Program-made: the position numbers and the translations under genes
The notes under the pieces: model-generated
The model's input: only the letters and a program-made list of their open reading frames with translations
The model's database searches: none
Told to the model about the DNA's origin: nothing
Assembly: GCF_030445035.2 (NCBI RefSeq)
Contig: NC_080683.1
Span: 120,761,225 to 120,825,224, forward strand
Reading direction: 5' to 3'
Source of the DNA: Dasypus novemcinctus
Taxonomy: Eukaryota > Chordata > Mammalia > Cingulata > Dasypodidae
Length of the DNA stretch: 64,000 nucleotides
Part shown: piece after piece, positions 1 to 11,800 of the stretch
Position numbering within the stretch: the first letter of the stretch is position 1
Layout: each line of letters opens with the position of its first letter

Positions 1-190
1 TAACCATTTTAATTTGTCTAACAAATCTAATATCTTTTTCTAATAAATATACTATCAATTTTTTTAAATCTTGGCTTTTTCTACCAAATACCTCACAATC
101 CTTCTAGCTTCTACCCATTATCCAGTTCCAAAGCTGTTTCCACATTTTTAGGTTTTCATCATAGTGGCACCCCATTTTCAGCACCAAAAA
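1..190 (-). mobile_element. MaLR-type ERV internal end with tRNA-Leu-like primer site
   Basis: Read on the minus strand this is the segment that follows the 5' LTR of a THE1/MST/MLT-like MaLR element. At about 171-186 the reverse complement resembles the tRNA-Leu primer-binding sequence (TGGTACCAGGAGTGG type) in decayed form. The next stretch (about 100-165) matches the familiar MaLR internal opening. The element runs off the left window edge. Family recognition is from memory; the LTR-PBS-internal order is seen directly. Confidence 0.55.
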
Positions 191-600
191 TTGCTTTAGC
201 TTCCCAGCTGCTAAAAGAAATCCCATAAGATGGGCTGGCTTAACTTGAGGAATTCATGGGCTCATGGTTTCAGAGGTAGAAAGCTTGCTTCTTCCCAGGG
301 TCAGCACCTTCGGGTTGGATCATCATCTTCGGGGGTCCTTGGCTTTTCTGCTTTTGGCTATGCACATGGCATTGTCCTCTCCTGTCTCTTCTGGATTCTG
401 TTGACTTCAGCTTCTGGCTGCTTCTCCTGCCATGTCTAATTCCCTTTGCTCCTAAGGCCTTCAACTGTATTGGATTAAGGTCCACCCTTTTCCAGTTTGG
501 GCACACTTCACCAAATAACACCTCCTTACAGATAGGATCACACCCATCTGGGACTGGGACCTGAGCATGTCTTTTGGGGGGGAAATGATTCACTAATACT
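191..600 (-). mobile_element. MaLR-type LTR (minus strand)
   Basis: The text from about 193 (reading CTTTAGCTTCCCAGCTGCTA) through the GGGGGGG run at 575-581 has the layout of an antisense MaLR LTR. The middle resembles the usual sequence around a 'gggttggcttaac' motif and a 'ccaccctttccag' motif near the end. It abuts the internal region and primer site on its left, which fixes it as a 5' LTR on the minus strand. The exact subfamily cannot be told by eye. The frames at 230-439 and 270-593 fall inside this LTR and are not genes. Confidence 0.6.
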
Positions 601-3600
601 GTACTTATGAGACTTAATTAGAATATGTGACAGATAAATAGCTTGATGGCTATATTCAGAAAGTCAGTCATTTAATTCACATTAGTTACTAAGTGCAGAT
701 TGTTAATTCTCATATTGTCATAAATGCTCATATTATCACTGAGGAACAGGAATAGACCATCAAGTGTAATATCTATATTTCCTTATATAAAGCTATGTTT
801 AGAAGATTTTATTTGGGTTTTAACAATTTATTTGAACTTTGATTACTTGTTTTTAACTTTTTTTATATTGAAATTAATTACCTTTCAAATTCAGGAAATA
901 ATTGAGCTTTCTCAGAAATATGTATATTTAAATACCTTCAAAATGCACTTAATTTGGAACTCTAAATTCAATAGTAAACTTAAAAATAACCACACTGATA
1001 GACTACCATAGATGCCATTCAGAAGACAAAGTTAATTTTTTTGGTAGTTTATGTAAAAATTTATTTGGCCAAAATGTAGAAAATGTGATACAGTGGCATA
1101 TGATACAGATACAGAAAAGTGTGGATTTTATTCAATTGCTCGATTTGCTAGTGTATCTCCTGGGTAGTGTGATGATGCTTAATAAAAGGAGTAAGGGACA
1201 GGAGATTTGAATACCTGAAGCAAGGTGACTTTTCAGTCAGAGTTGTAAACTTGAGTTGGCCTCCACACTTCTGGGCAACATGGAATGTTTCAGCTCTGAG
1301 ATGTTAACTAAAAAAGCAGTAATATAACAAAGCCAAAATGTGCAGCCCTGTCTACAAAATCTCCATATCCAGTTTAATCAGATATTTCTTGGTATTTTAT
1401 TAACATGGTCCCAAAGAAGGAATTAAAATCTAAACAAGTAATGCTTCCATTTGCCATTCCCTGAATTACTGAGATGAAGATGGGCCAATTACTTTTTTCA
1501 TTTCTCAACGTTAACATTTTAAATTATTTTTTTGTGAATTTCCCTGTGAAATCGCAAAGAAGAAATAATTATTTAAGGTATAATTATTTCTAAACACACA
1601 ATCTTACATTTATTCTGATTGCTAAAGTGCACATTTTCATTTTGGAAAATTTTAAAGTATATTTTAGAACATTTTTAAATCAACAGTTTTGTTTTCTCTT
1701 TTTTGATTATTTATCTAAAAGCAAGGAATTGCTCTCTTTCAGTCTTCTAATTCAAGTCTGCATTCTATTCATATCCTTTAACTTTTTATTGTTCCTGTCC
1801 TAGTAATGTCATCTATATATCTGCTACACAATATTTATGCAAATATAGAATCTTGATTTTGCATTAGAGTTTGAGATGAGACTAGCAGCTAAGGAGACTG
1901 GGTTATAAAAAGCCCATGTATCTTAGAGGGTTCTAGAAAGATCTGTGCAATTCTAACTTATGGGTGACTATACAAACTTGTCAACAGCCTTTCATCCTAT
2001 AAGATTGGCTAGAGAGGTACTAAAATTAACACAGTCAAAGCAATGCATAGGAATACAAAATGTTAAAAGGAAGAGAAGCATCCTGTTGTTTTTCTCCTGA
2101 AAACTACCAGAAAGGATCTTATAATAAAAACAAAAATTTACTATAATAGAATAGAGATACTTGACTGACAAAAAGCATCTTTCCATGTGTAGATAATTAT
2201 TGCCGTATGAACTTGTTATTTGTGCCCAGCCTGGAGCAAAGCAATGTATAATGAACGAGCTCTTGGGAAATCAGTACATATGCTTTCTCGATGTTGGAGG
2301 GTAATCTCCCAAGAACCAGTAAAATGCCACAGCAGAGAAAGAGCCAAGAATCCCTGGACTCAGTAGTGATTTTGGGAGCAAGAAGAAAACAAACCAACAA
2401 GAACCCTCCCCCGGTCCCCCCAAGAAAAACAATAAAAATAATTTTTTAAAATTGTGTCCTTATATCCAACCTTGGAAAGTCCAGAAGCAAAAAGGGAAGG
2501 AGGTGTAGCAAAGAGAGTAAGATACACATTGTCAAAGTGAGAATCATGGTGAGTGGGATTCCGTGAGAAACCCAGCTGAGAATTGGGGATAATGAAAGAT
2601 TAGAGTTTTGACTTATATTTTGCTTTAGTATTCCAAAAGAGATGTGACTGGAAAACTTTGAGAAAGGAGATCCAGAAGAATAAGTTTTAAAGTCAATGTA
2701 AAATGAAAATATTAAAAACTCCTTGTTATAAACACTGTATCTATTTATAAGCACTATATTTTCGGTTGATATTGATATTTACTGGGCTCAAGTTGATTTA
2801 TTGTTGGGCATGTCTTAGTATCATTCTCTCTCTTTTCTTCATTTTTACCTAGGTTTCTGCCTGTTACAGGTAGTCAATGAGCTTTTATGGGAAGCTACCA
2901 CCACCTCTGAGTCTAGACACAATCAAATCTCTGATCCCTAATAATTGGTCAGCTAGATTATCAAATCTCGACAAGAAATACAAAGGGAATGGAGAGTGAG
3001 TAAATTAATTATGCAACTTGGGGGTGGGTGGGGGAGATAACATGTTCTTGTTCTTAATCTTATTTTTGTGCATGTGACCGAATTACAAATAGGACCTTTT
3101 TAAAATATTTACTTTGGTTAAGGTATGATCAGCTGAATCTGGAAAAGTCTTAATCCTATTACTGGTGGTTTTATAAAAGAGAAAGCTACAAGGAGGAGTT
3201 AGAAGCCAGAATAAAGGGGAAAGCAAGGAGAGGACATTGCCATGAGACAGCAAAACCAAGGAAACCAGGGATTGGCACCCAGCCAGAGCGCTGCGGACCT
3301 GGGAGGAAATGAGCCTGCTAGCCTACAAAACGGACACAAAGAATCCCCAATGTCAGAGAGGAGACTTGTGGAAAGAAGATTTCCTACTCTACGGAGAGGC
3401 TTGCAACAAGCTTCTCTGTCCCTGGGCAATGGTGAGAATGCATGAAGCTCCAAGAATAATTGACTGTCATCTTGCAACCCATTTAGAGGATGAAACTGAC
3501 CCAATAGAAGGAGGGATGGTAGGGAAATGCGTCCTCAGTAACAACGCTGAGCACAGATAAAGGAGGTCACTGCGAATCTCCTCCATCAAGATGCTTCAGA

Positions 3601-4530
3601 TGCCATGAATTCCCTTGACAAAAAAGGAAGTCATTGGGCCTTAACTATATTCTGTGTCCTGCAACATATTATACAATCAGAAAAACTTTCACACTAGCCA
3701 TGCACCTGGAATCAGCTATATTTTTTGCTGCCATTTTGACCACTGAGACTAGTTAACCCAAAAGGGTACATCATATACTCTACCTCTCTTATTATACTGA
3801 TCAGATAAAATACAGTCAGGGGAGAGTTTTTCCTAGAAAAATTTGAATGGAATTTAATAAGGGAATTAATAACATTTTCCACTTTAATTTCAAAGTATAA
3901 AGCACACAATCCTAGAGTTCTTGTTAGACGTGGAGAAATATACTTTAAGAGAATGGAACTAACACTTGGGGAAAAAAAGAGTACACTTGAAAATAGAATT
4001 GTGATGGTCCTAGAATAACTGTTATGAGGAATCACGGCCTTTCCTGAGGCATGTTTTACAACTCTCTTTTCATTTCTGTGAGCCAAATCCTTTGCATATT
4101 TTGGGAATTAAGTGCATTAAAACTATTTTTTCCTGCAAAGAAAGAGGAATGCCCTTCACCTTATTTTGTTGGCACTGCAGGTGCATAATGGCAATGTGTC
4201 ACATTATAACTATAACCTCTTAACAGAATTACAGTTTTGCCTCATTAAAAAAATGATTGCTTTAATCTATTTTAAGTCTTACTATAATTTCTTATAATAA
4301 ATATTTAGCTGTTCCCAAATATTTGATATCACATTCAGGGTGTGTTGAATATTGTTGACTATAAACACATATATTTATTTCTGCATGATAAATTTGTACC
4401 ACTAATATTGTGAGGCCAAATTTTATTTAAAGAAACTTAAAGATATTGCCATGTTGCTGCAAAGATTTGTTCCTAAATTTTAAAAATTGACAATTCATGG
4501 GAGGGCCAGTTTCTGAAAACATTTAACACT
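601..4530. other. AT-rich DNA without recognisable gene
   Basis: No coding region or clear repeat is recognised over most of this stretch. Around 3140-3420 the sequence becomes purine-rich and less AT-rich. It reads like the body of an old LTR (a 'ttataaaagagaaagctac...agaggacattgccatg' layout), but this was too diverged to assign. The open frames here are short and lack composition bias or motifs. Confidence 0.5.
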
Positions 4531-4760
4531 GGATATTATGGGGTTTTTTTCTTATGACAATCTAATGTGCGAATCAGTGTATCTCTTTTATATTTTTAGA
4601 GATCTTCTGATATGTGTATTGATCATTTCCATTTATTAGAGAATTATCTCTTCTTTACCAATTTTTAAATGGGGCATTTATTCTTCATATGTTTCAGAAA
4701 TATTTAATGTTTTCTCCTGATTTTTGGTTCACGTGACTTTGTCTTCTGCCCTAGATAAAT
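4530..4760 (-). mobile_element. L1 3'-end fragment
   Basis: Thymine-rich on the plus strand. The order of short phrases at 4600-4690 matches the antisense of an old eutherian L1 3' region (the segment that reads 'cttttcatgtgtttattggcc' and 'ttttaattggg' in better copies). It is highly decayed and its edges are uncertain. It is probably part of the same insertion as the copy that resumes near 6480. Confidence 0.45.
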
Positions 4761-6479
4761 TTTACATATTAAAATAATTATTTTGACATTCACTTAGAGT
4801 TTCTGTTTTTCTCTTGTTTTGGAATGATGAAAAACATCCCCAATTTATACATCTACTCTATATATTTCCTTCCATACTTTTAATATAAATGAAGGCTAAG
4901 TTTGCATATTTTATTGGCTGGCTCTTTTTTTTTTCATTTGTTTCATTTTCTTTTGATTTTGAAGTTTTCTTTAAAAATATTTAATTGCTATTTTGTTATA
5001 TAAATTAATTGTATTTTCAAAATAAAATCTCATGCAGACAATGTGTTCAAAATCTAGCCCTGTTCCCTGATGTCTCTATCTGATTGCCATACTTTACCAT
5101 TTATTTTCTGGTATAAGATTTATAGGGTGGTGTGTAATGCACACGTATCTCAAATATACCACCCCATATAGATTTCAATATGCATCCCTGTGTATCCACA
5201 ACCATACCAAGGGTAATTTTAAGTCTCTTAAAATATAATTTAAAAGATTTTTAATGGATTTTAAATGGGATAGGAAGTATTTCTATGAATATTTTATTTA
5301 TAGCATAAATTAGATGCTTAGATATTTAATGCATTTTAAATAGCATATGAAATAATTCTGGAACTATTTTCTTTCCAACAGCTAGTCAAACAGTCCCCCC
5401 AGTTTTTAACAATAATCATAACACCATTGTTATGAAAAGCCCTTTTGCTTATTTTTTAACTATAAATGTATTATTACATTTTCCAGGTTTTTAATATCTT
5501 CCTTTTGATTTATTTGTATGCTGCTATGTCGGAATAATTCATTTTCCTGTCCATTACAATAGATTTATGATAACTATTCATATCTTCTAGACAATTGTTG
5601 AATCGTTATTTTTTCAAAATTGTTTTGTGCATTCTTATCCATTTATTGTTTACCATGATTTTCAGAATAAGTATTTTGAAGGTATTGTTCAATGAGATTT
5701 ATTTTAATATATAATCTTTCAAACATTGAAAAATTTATAAAAAATAAACAACCACATTCATTTCTCTTTTATTTTGCTAAAACTTCTGGGAGCAAAATAC
5801 CAAAAATGGGTTTGCTTTTATAATGGGAATTTGTTTGGGGTAAAAGTTTATACTTGCACTATTTTCTCCTAATTGTGGTTTAACTTTAAATTTATTTGTA
5901 GTGCCCTTTGTTGATAGAAGATATTTTAATTTTATTACAATTTATTACTCATGTTTTATTTTAAAGATAAAAATGCACAAAAGAATCTTATACAATGCAG
6001 TATGAAGGAATAAAACAAACCTAGGCTTTAAGATGCTTTCTGGCTAACATAAGTGCTTTATATAATTTTAAATTAAATGGATGGATGGAGTTCCTCATGA
6101 CAAATTAGAATAAATGAATTAAGTTTACTGTTATAAAGGGAATGACATTAACACTTCATTAATGAATTGCAAGTAGCACTTTTTATACTCAAATTACAGA
6201 AGTCATTTTTATAATAGCATATAGAGAAATGCTGCAATATAGAGAACAGTTATAAACCTGACATAAATCCTATTTTTAATATTAAATATATCTTCCAAAG
6301 ACTCCCAGTTTTAAGTTATATCAAATAGTCTATAAATGACAGAATTACTGACTGCCTTGGACCCCCCTACCCAATGCACGTGTGTCAATTATTAATCCTC
6401 TTTAGTTTTTTCCGTTAACAACACCTAATGAAACATTTCTATTGATAATTATCTACAGTAGTCAGAATTATCAATATTT

Positions 6480-8640
6480 TTATGAGCTTTTCTTTGTGCA
6501 TTGATGCCTTGTTTAAGAAATCCTTCCATGCTTAGGTTCATTTATGAATTCTGTAGTGTTCAAAGTTTTCATAGCTATGTCTTTAATTCTTCTGGAGGAA
6601 AAATGTGAGAATTATGTACGTTGAGAATAATTTTTCATTTTTCCTATGACCATCCAATTTTCCAAGCATCATGTATTCAGTAGCCATGTGCTGTCTTCAC
6701 TGATTTGTAGAACCATGCCAGTCACAGACCGGATGCTCTTTTAAGTAATGGTTTACTTGAGGGAGAAATTATAATGCTAAAGATTCTTCCAGTCTATAAA
6801 TTTAGTATATCTCTATTAATTTCTATCTATTTTGTTCATCAGTACGTTTTTGTACTTGTCTTCATAAAGTTCCTGCAAATTGCTGGACTTCTGCCTTAGT
6901 TCTAATAGAATGTACTTACATTTACTTAGGTTTTCTATGTAGACCATGCTGTCATGTGAAAAACATGCTTTTATTCTTTATACATTTTTGTGAATTGTTA
7001 TAAAATACTGAATGATATTGTATCCATAGCATGCACAATTCTCTTATTCCATATTTTTCTGAGAATGCTTCTATCCATATAATTAATATTTTATTTGCTG
7101 TAGAATTTGGGAGATGCCATTTATTTATAGATTAAGAAAAATCTTTGTATTCCTTGTTTATAGATTTTTAAAAAGTATTTTAACAATAATGAAATTATAT
7201 CTTTTATGAAGACTGTAAGATTCTTCTTTACTTTCCCAATATAGTGCATTTTTTAACAGATGTTCTAATGTTGAACATCCACATATTACTGGGTGAACTG
7301 TTCTTCAATCTGATGTATTATTTCTCTGCAGTTCCAACTTTAACTTATTAATATTTTTCTGATTTTTCATCTCTTTGTAAGTTTGACTGTTATGCTGTTT
7401 TATTTTCCTTTGCCTAGTTTTCGTTACCGGGTTATACTAACATTGTAAGATGGGTTATTTTGTTATTTGCCACAAAATTGTTTGGCAATTCTGGTTTGTA
7501 GATCAAAGAGGGACTATTTTAAGTGTCTCCCTCTTGGGAAAAGAAAGGGGCCATAGGATTTTTAATTAATCCTATGAAATATGGGAAAAGAAAAGGAAGA
7601 TAAGAGGATAGGGAATAGAAAACATGAGCTATTATGCTATTCCTTGCTTCCTTCTCGTTCTACTGCCCATTCCCTCAGTACTGTACTGGTTTTGTGACTT
7701 GGGGGCTACAGCAGAACCCCCGGCGACGCCCGTCGCTGGGCAGCCTCCACCAGGCCCGGCCCCAGTTCGCCGTCTCTGGTTCGGTGCTTTCCTGCGCAGG
7801 CATGACACGTGGGCCCGGGGAGCTCGCCCTGCCACCCGGCCACTGCTTCTCCTGCAGGCGCTCGGAGCCCCGCAAGGACGGGCGCTCCTGGTTGGCGTCT
7901 CCCACGGATACATTTTTCTGACAATATTATTTATTTATTGGTTCATTAGCTTTTGGAGGGGTTAATTTGTGGATTATTTTTTGTTGTTTCCTTATGTTTG
8001 TAAACCACTGTTTCAAAGTGCAAATTCACTACACCGTTTAAAATATATATTTTCAAGTTTTAAAAAATGACATTCTGTTTGGAATGGCTATGTAATTTTT
8101 ATATTCATTTTAAAAATGATTGAACCTGAATCTCTCATATAGGGAAAAGATACCTCTATTTTATCTGGTCTTAGTTTGTGTACTTCTGTAGAGAAGTAAC
8201 TCTTCTATAGACAGGTTTTAGAAAGCTTAATTGCATAGTTTTGATAAAATGTACTTAGGTCAGTTTATGGTGTGGATATTTTTGGTCTACCTTATTTTTT
8301 ATATTATTCTCCTATGACTTATATTCCATGTTGAAAATTAAAGAATTTTACTTCCTAGGTTATCTAATGGAAACCAGCTGCTGTTAAACTGACCATCTTA
8401 TAATTTCATCTTTCATTTGCTTTTATAATTAATTTTCTTTCGGCATATTATTTCTGTTTGTTTGCCAAGCCTGTTTTTTTTTTCTTTTCTCATATTGTTC
8501 ATTCTGCTTATTTCTAAATTATGAGATGATCTTTCCCTTTTTGTATAATGTTTTAACTTTATTAAATATTAGACATTCTAAGTTCTCTTCAAGTGTTTTT
8601 ATCTCTTTGGGGTTTCATACCGGTAGGTTTATGGACACTA
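6480..8640 (-). mobile_element. Decayed L1 (3' part, ORF2 remnants), minus strand
   Basis: From 6500 to 6660 the plus strand shows the antisense of the L1 3' region, with recognisable phrases around 'taagaaatccttccatgc' and 'ccaattttccaagcatcatg'. The region to about 7540 continues as T-rich antisense ORF2, including the motif around 7420-7460. No open frame of useful length survives, so this is a dead copy. It is interrupted by the CpG-dense block at 7705-7910. Confidence 0.6.
7705..7910. other. CpG-dense block inside AT-rich L1 sequence
   Basis: About 200 bases that are strongly GC-rich and hold about 21 CpG dinucleotides, surrounded by L1-derived DNA with almost none. Frames are open on both strands (7624-7965 plus, 7632-7913 minus, 7675-7905 minus), as expected of any GC-rich stretch; none shows a motif I recognise. 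I see no poly(A), splice sites or clear target duplications at its edges. It could be a retroposed 5' piece of a CpG-island transcript, part of an L1 promoter, or an assembly join. Confidence 0.6.
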
Positions 8641-8794
8641 TAATATAAAATTTTGATACACAGAGTTTATAATTTTTGAATCAGCATTAGACAAGTGTGG
8701 TTTCAGAGAAGAAATCTGTGCCTGGGTCCCAGGTTATTCAAAACTGTTGTATCAGAACTTGCTGAAAGACCATTAGAACTTTCTAAAGTTTATT

Positions 8795-8852
8795 ATATAT
8801 ATATTATGTTATTTTATATATATATATAACATATATTTATTATATATATATA
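8795..8852. repeat. (TA)n-rich palindromic tract
   Basis: Alternating TA stretches joined by short inverted segments around 'ttatgttattttatatatatatataacatata'. It is a simple low-complexity tract with self-complementary potential. Confidence 0.8.
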
Positions 8853-8899
8853 TTTGAGGACAAATGTAGACAGTTTTTGTAACAGGTGGTAATTTTTTA

Positions 8900-11800
8900 C
8901 TTGTTTTTATTCTGAATAAGATAATTTTTGGAGGATATTTTCAGATAGCCTTTTAAGATAATAACATTTTACATGTCAGATTGTTCCTTAGAGAATACTT
9001 AATCCAATACCTTCATTAAAACAAATGAGCCCAGGAAAGGGAAGGTTAAGACATTTATTTAAAGCATTAAAAAAAGAGTATTCTGCGGATGTCTAGTTTT
9101 TACATACAGCAATTTGTTGCTTTGAGCTGACAAACTCAAGTTTCAGTGTCTAGTTACTGTTTATCTTTCTTTAGATTCTGAACAAAGGAATTCTTTGGTT
9201 TCTATATACCATTATAAAGTCTTTACAAATGTGGCCAATTACAGTATAAAACCTCCAAGTTTCATTTGTCTGTACCAGAACAGCTCTAGGTTAGACTTGA
9301 TCTACCATCCAAAAGAACCCTTCTCTGTTCTGCTCAGGAGATTCGGTATCAGAAACTTCAGGGTAAAATAAAAGGTTTGCTTCCAAGTTTCTTGACTATA
9401 GGCATTATTAATAAGTTTTCAAAATCTATTTGTAGAATACTTAATTAGTGTAGTCAGTTTTAATAGATTTCTCTGAGGAACTGGGGGGGATATGTTTCAA
9501 AATTAAAAGCACGGCGTATAAGGAGAACGGTGTAATGAATTTCCCATGCCATTGTGAAGCTGTGCTGAGCAGTCTTGGTTTGTAGTGTCCAGAAAAAGAA
9601 TTCCCTGGTGACTGGGAAGCTTTGACTTCTGCTCTCCTTACTTCTTCATGGTTTTGTGCAAGTTAAGGTTTTGTGGTTTTTTTATGTTTCTAGAATGAGG
9701 GTGTTAATTAAGTTTGAGGTAGGACTTTATAATCACTTCATAAAAATTATGAAAATATTGAAATTTCTACTCTGAGTTGACACCATATACCCTAGAGCTC
9801 AACAAAACAGAGCAGAGTGGAAGGACTAGTGAGCTAAAGGCTGGAAGGGACTGATTCTAGGCCTTGAACATGTAGTCAAACATCACGTATAAAATAAGTT
9901 AGTAGTGCATGGTAAGCATCACAGGTTCATGAAAACATTGATATTCGCTAAATCAGCTCTAATTTATCTTCTTAGGGCAGGCAGCCCTTTTATATTGGCC
10001 ACCAACTACTGTAGTATTCAACTTTCATACTATTATATCTTAAAAGACGGTTCCAGCACCTATGAAAATATGCTTTGAATAGTTTTAAAAAAACCTTTAG
10101 AAATAATTCAGCTTTGTTTACAAATTATAAGTAGATATAATAGTGCAAGAAAAGCACAATGAGTGATTTAAAGAGCAAATAGAATACTGAGCTCAGAATT
10201 TAGCCTTGTGATTTCAAAACTTGCATTTTGGGTAGGATAATTTTTAAACAAAACATACCCTTACTAAATTTTTGCTCATGTGGGCCATTTAAATAAGGAC
10301 TTTGCCATTTCCAAAGGAAATGTAATAAATTTGGAGTAGGGATGGGGAGAAATCTCTCATTTTTCCTAAACATATGTTTTACAGGGTTGAATACAGAGTG
10401 GTCTGTATATGGTGTAGGGTGCTTTCAAAAAGCTTTGGGAACTGCTTTGCGTTTTTTCAGTGGGACAGTCAAGCTGACTCTTAGGATCATAGAAGAAACA
10501 AAGCCTCTAATTGTCCCTGCAAACAGAGGTGCACAAGTCCAGAAGACCTTGTCTGAGACCTCCCTCACAGGGGCAAGCTCTGTCATATGATCACCAGAAG
10601 GCTGAATGAGTTAGACATGCCATTTGGCTCTTGATTTAGGCCAATTACTCACACTCCAAAGAGGGCACAGATAGACTGCTGGACATGAGAGAGGCCCCAG
10701 CCACACAATAAACAGAACACGTCCTTAGTTTGGTGAACAGAGGGGCTTGTGAAAGATGAAAACTGGTGGTGAATAGGCAGCTTAGAAAACTATCTAGCCA
10801 TGCTTCCTCGCTCTGGTGTTTTCTGCAGTTTCTATTGTACCCTGTTTTCCGCAGAGCAAAGTGACCTCTCAACCCTCTAAATAGAATATAGAACTTTCTT
10901 CCTTCTTCTCTGGTGGATGAGTGGCATCCTTTCATCTCGAAAGGTCACAGGGTATCAGTTTCAGGAGGGCACCGCTTCGCCTTGAGTGTCCTCTCTGTTT
11001 GAAGTGATTTGTCTGTTTGCTTTATAAATGGCGGCTTGTTCCCAAACACATGGAACATTAATTATTCATCTTTCTGTCTCTAAACCACAGATGTTTGCAC
11101 ATGAAAATAAACTAGATATACAAAAGATTGAAATGTTGAAGAATGTATATTTTAGGGATTCAGCAGTGTATTAAGGTCATTAGAATAATATACTGTGTAT
11201 TGATACACCATGTTTAAGGTATGACATGCTGTAGAATGATAAAGGGGCAAGAAAGTTTATCCATTAAATAGCCTGATTCAAATTAATATTTAAATGGAAA
11301 TAACACATGCCTATTTTGCATGTTTAAAATTCTGAGAGGATATTCCTAAAGCATTATATAGCCTTTAGTGAACACTCTCAAATAAAATAAATATGACCTA
11401 GGAAAATGTGGAGAAAGATACAAGATTACCTTACCTTGGTTTTTAATATGGAGGTTTTGACGTCATGTTTTAAAACTTGTATTTTCCAACATTAATAAAG
11501 TAGTGATATACCAGGAAAATGAAAGTTATGGAAGGTTATATCTGACATTTGAACTCAGGAAAGTTGTGGATTATTGTATATTGCTGGCCTGTTAACATTT
11601 CAGAATCAAAGCTCTATGGGCATGATCATTGGAGTAAGTAATTTTAGGCAAAATAAAATTAGTAAACTAACATTTGACCTTGGTAAGATCATAGGCAATA
11701 CTTGTAGGGGATGATGTTCCTAAAGACTAATTAGGAAATAAAAATACAAAGACTTAGAAAAAAGTTCAGATATTAATGGTTGATTGGGGTTTTTTTTTTT

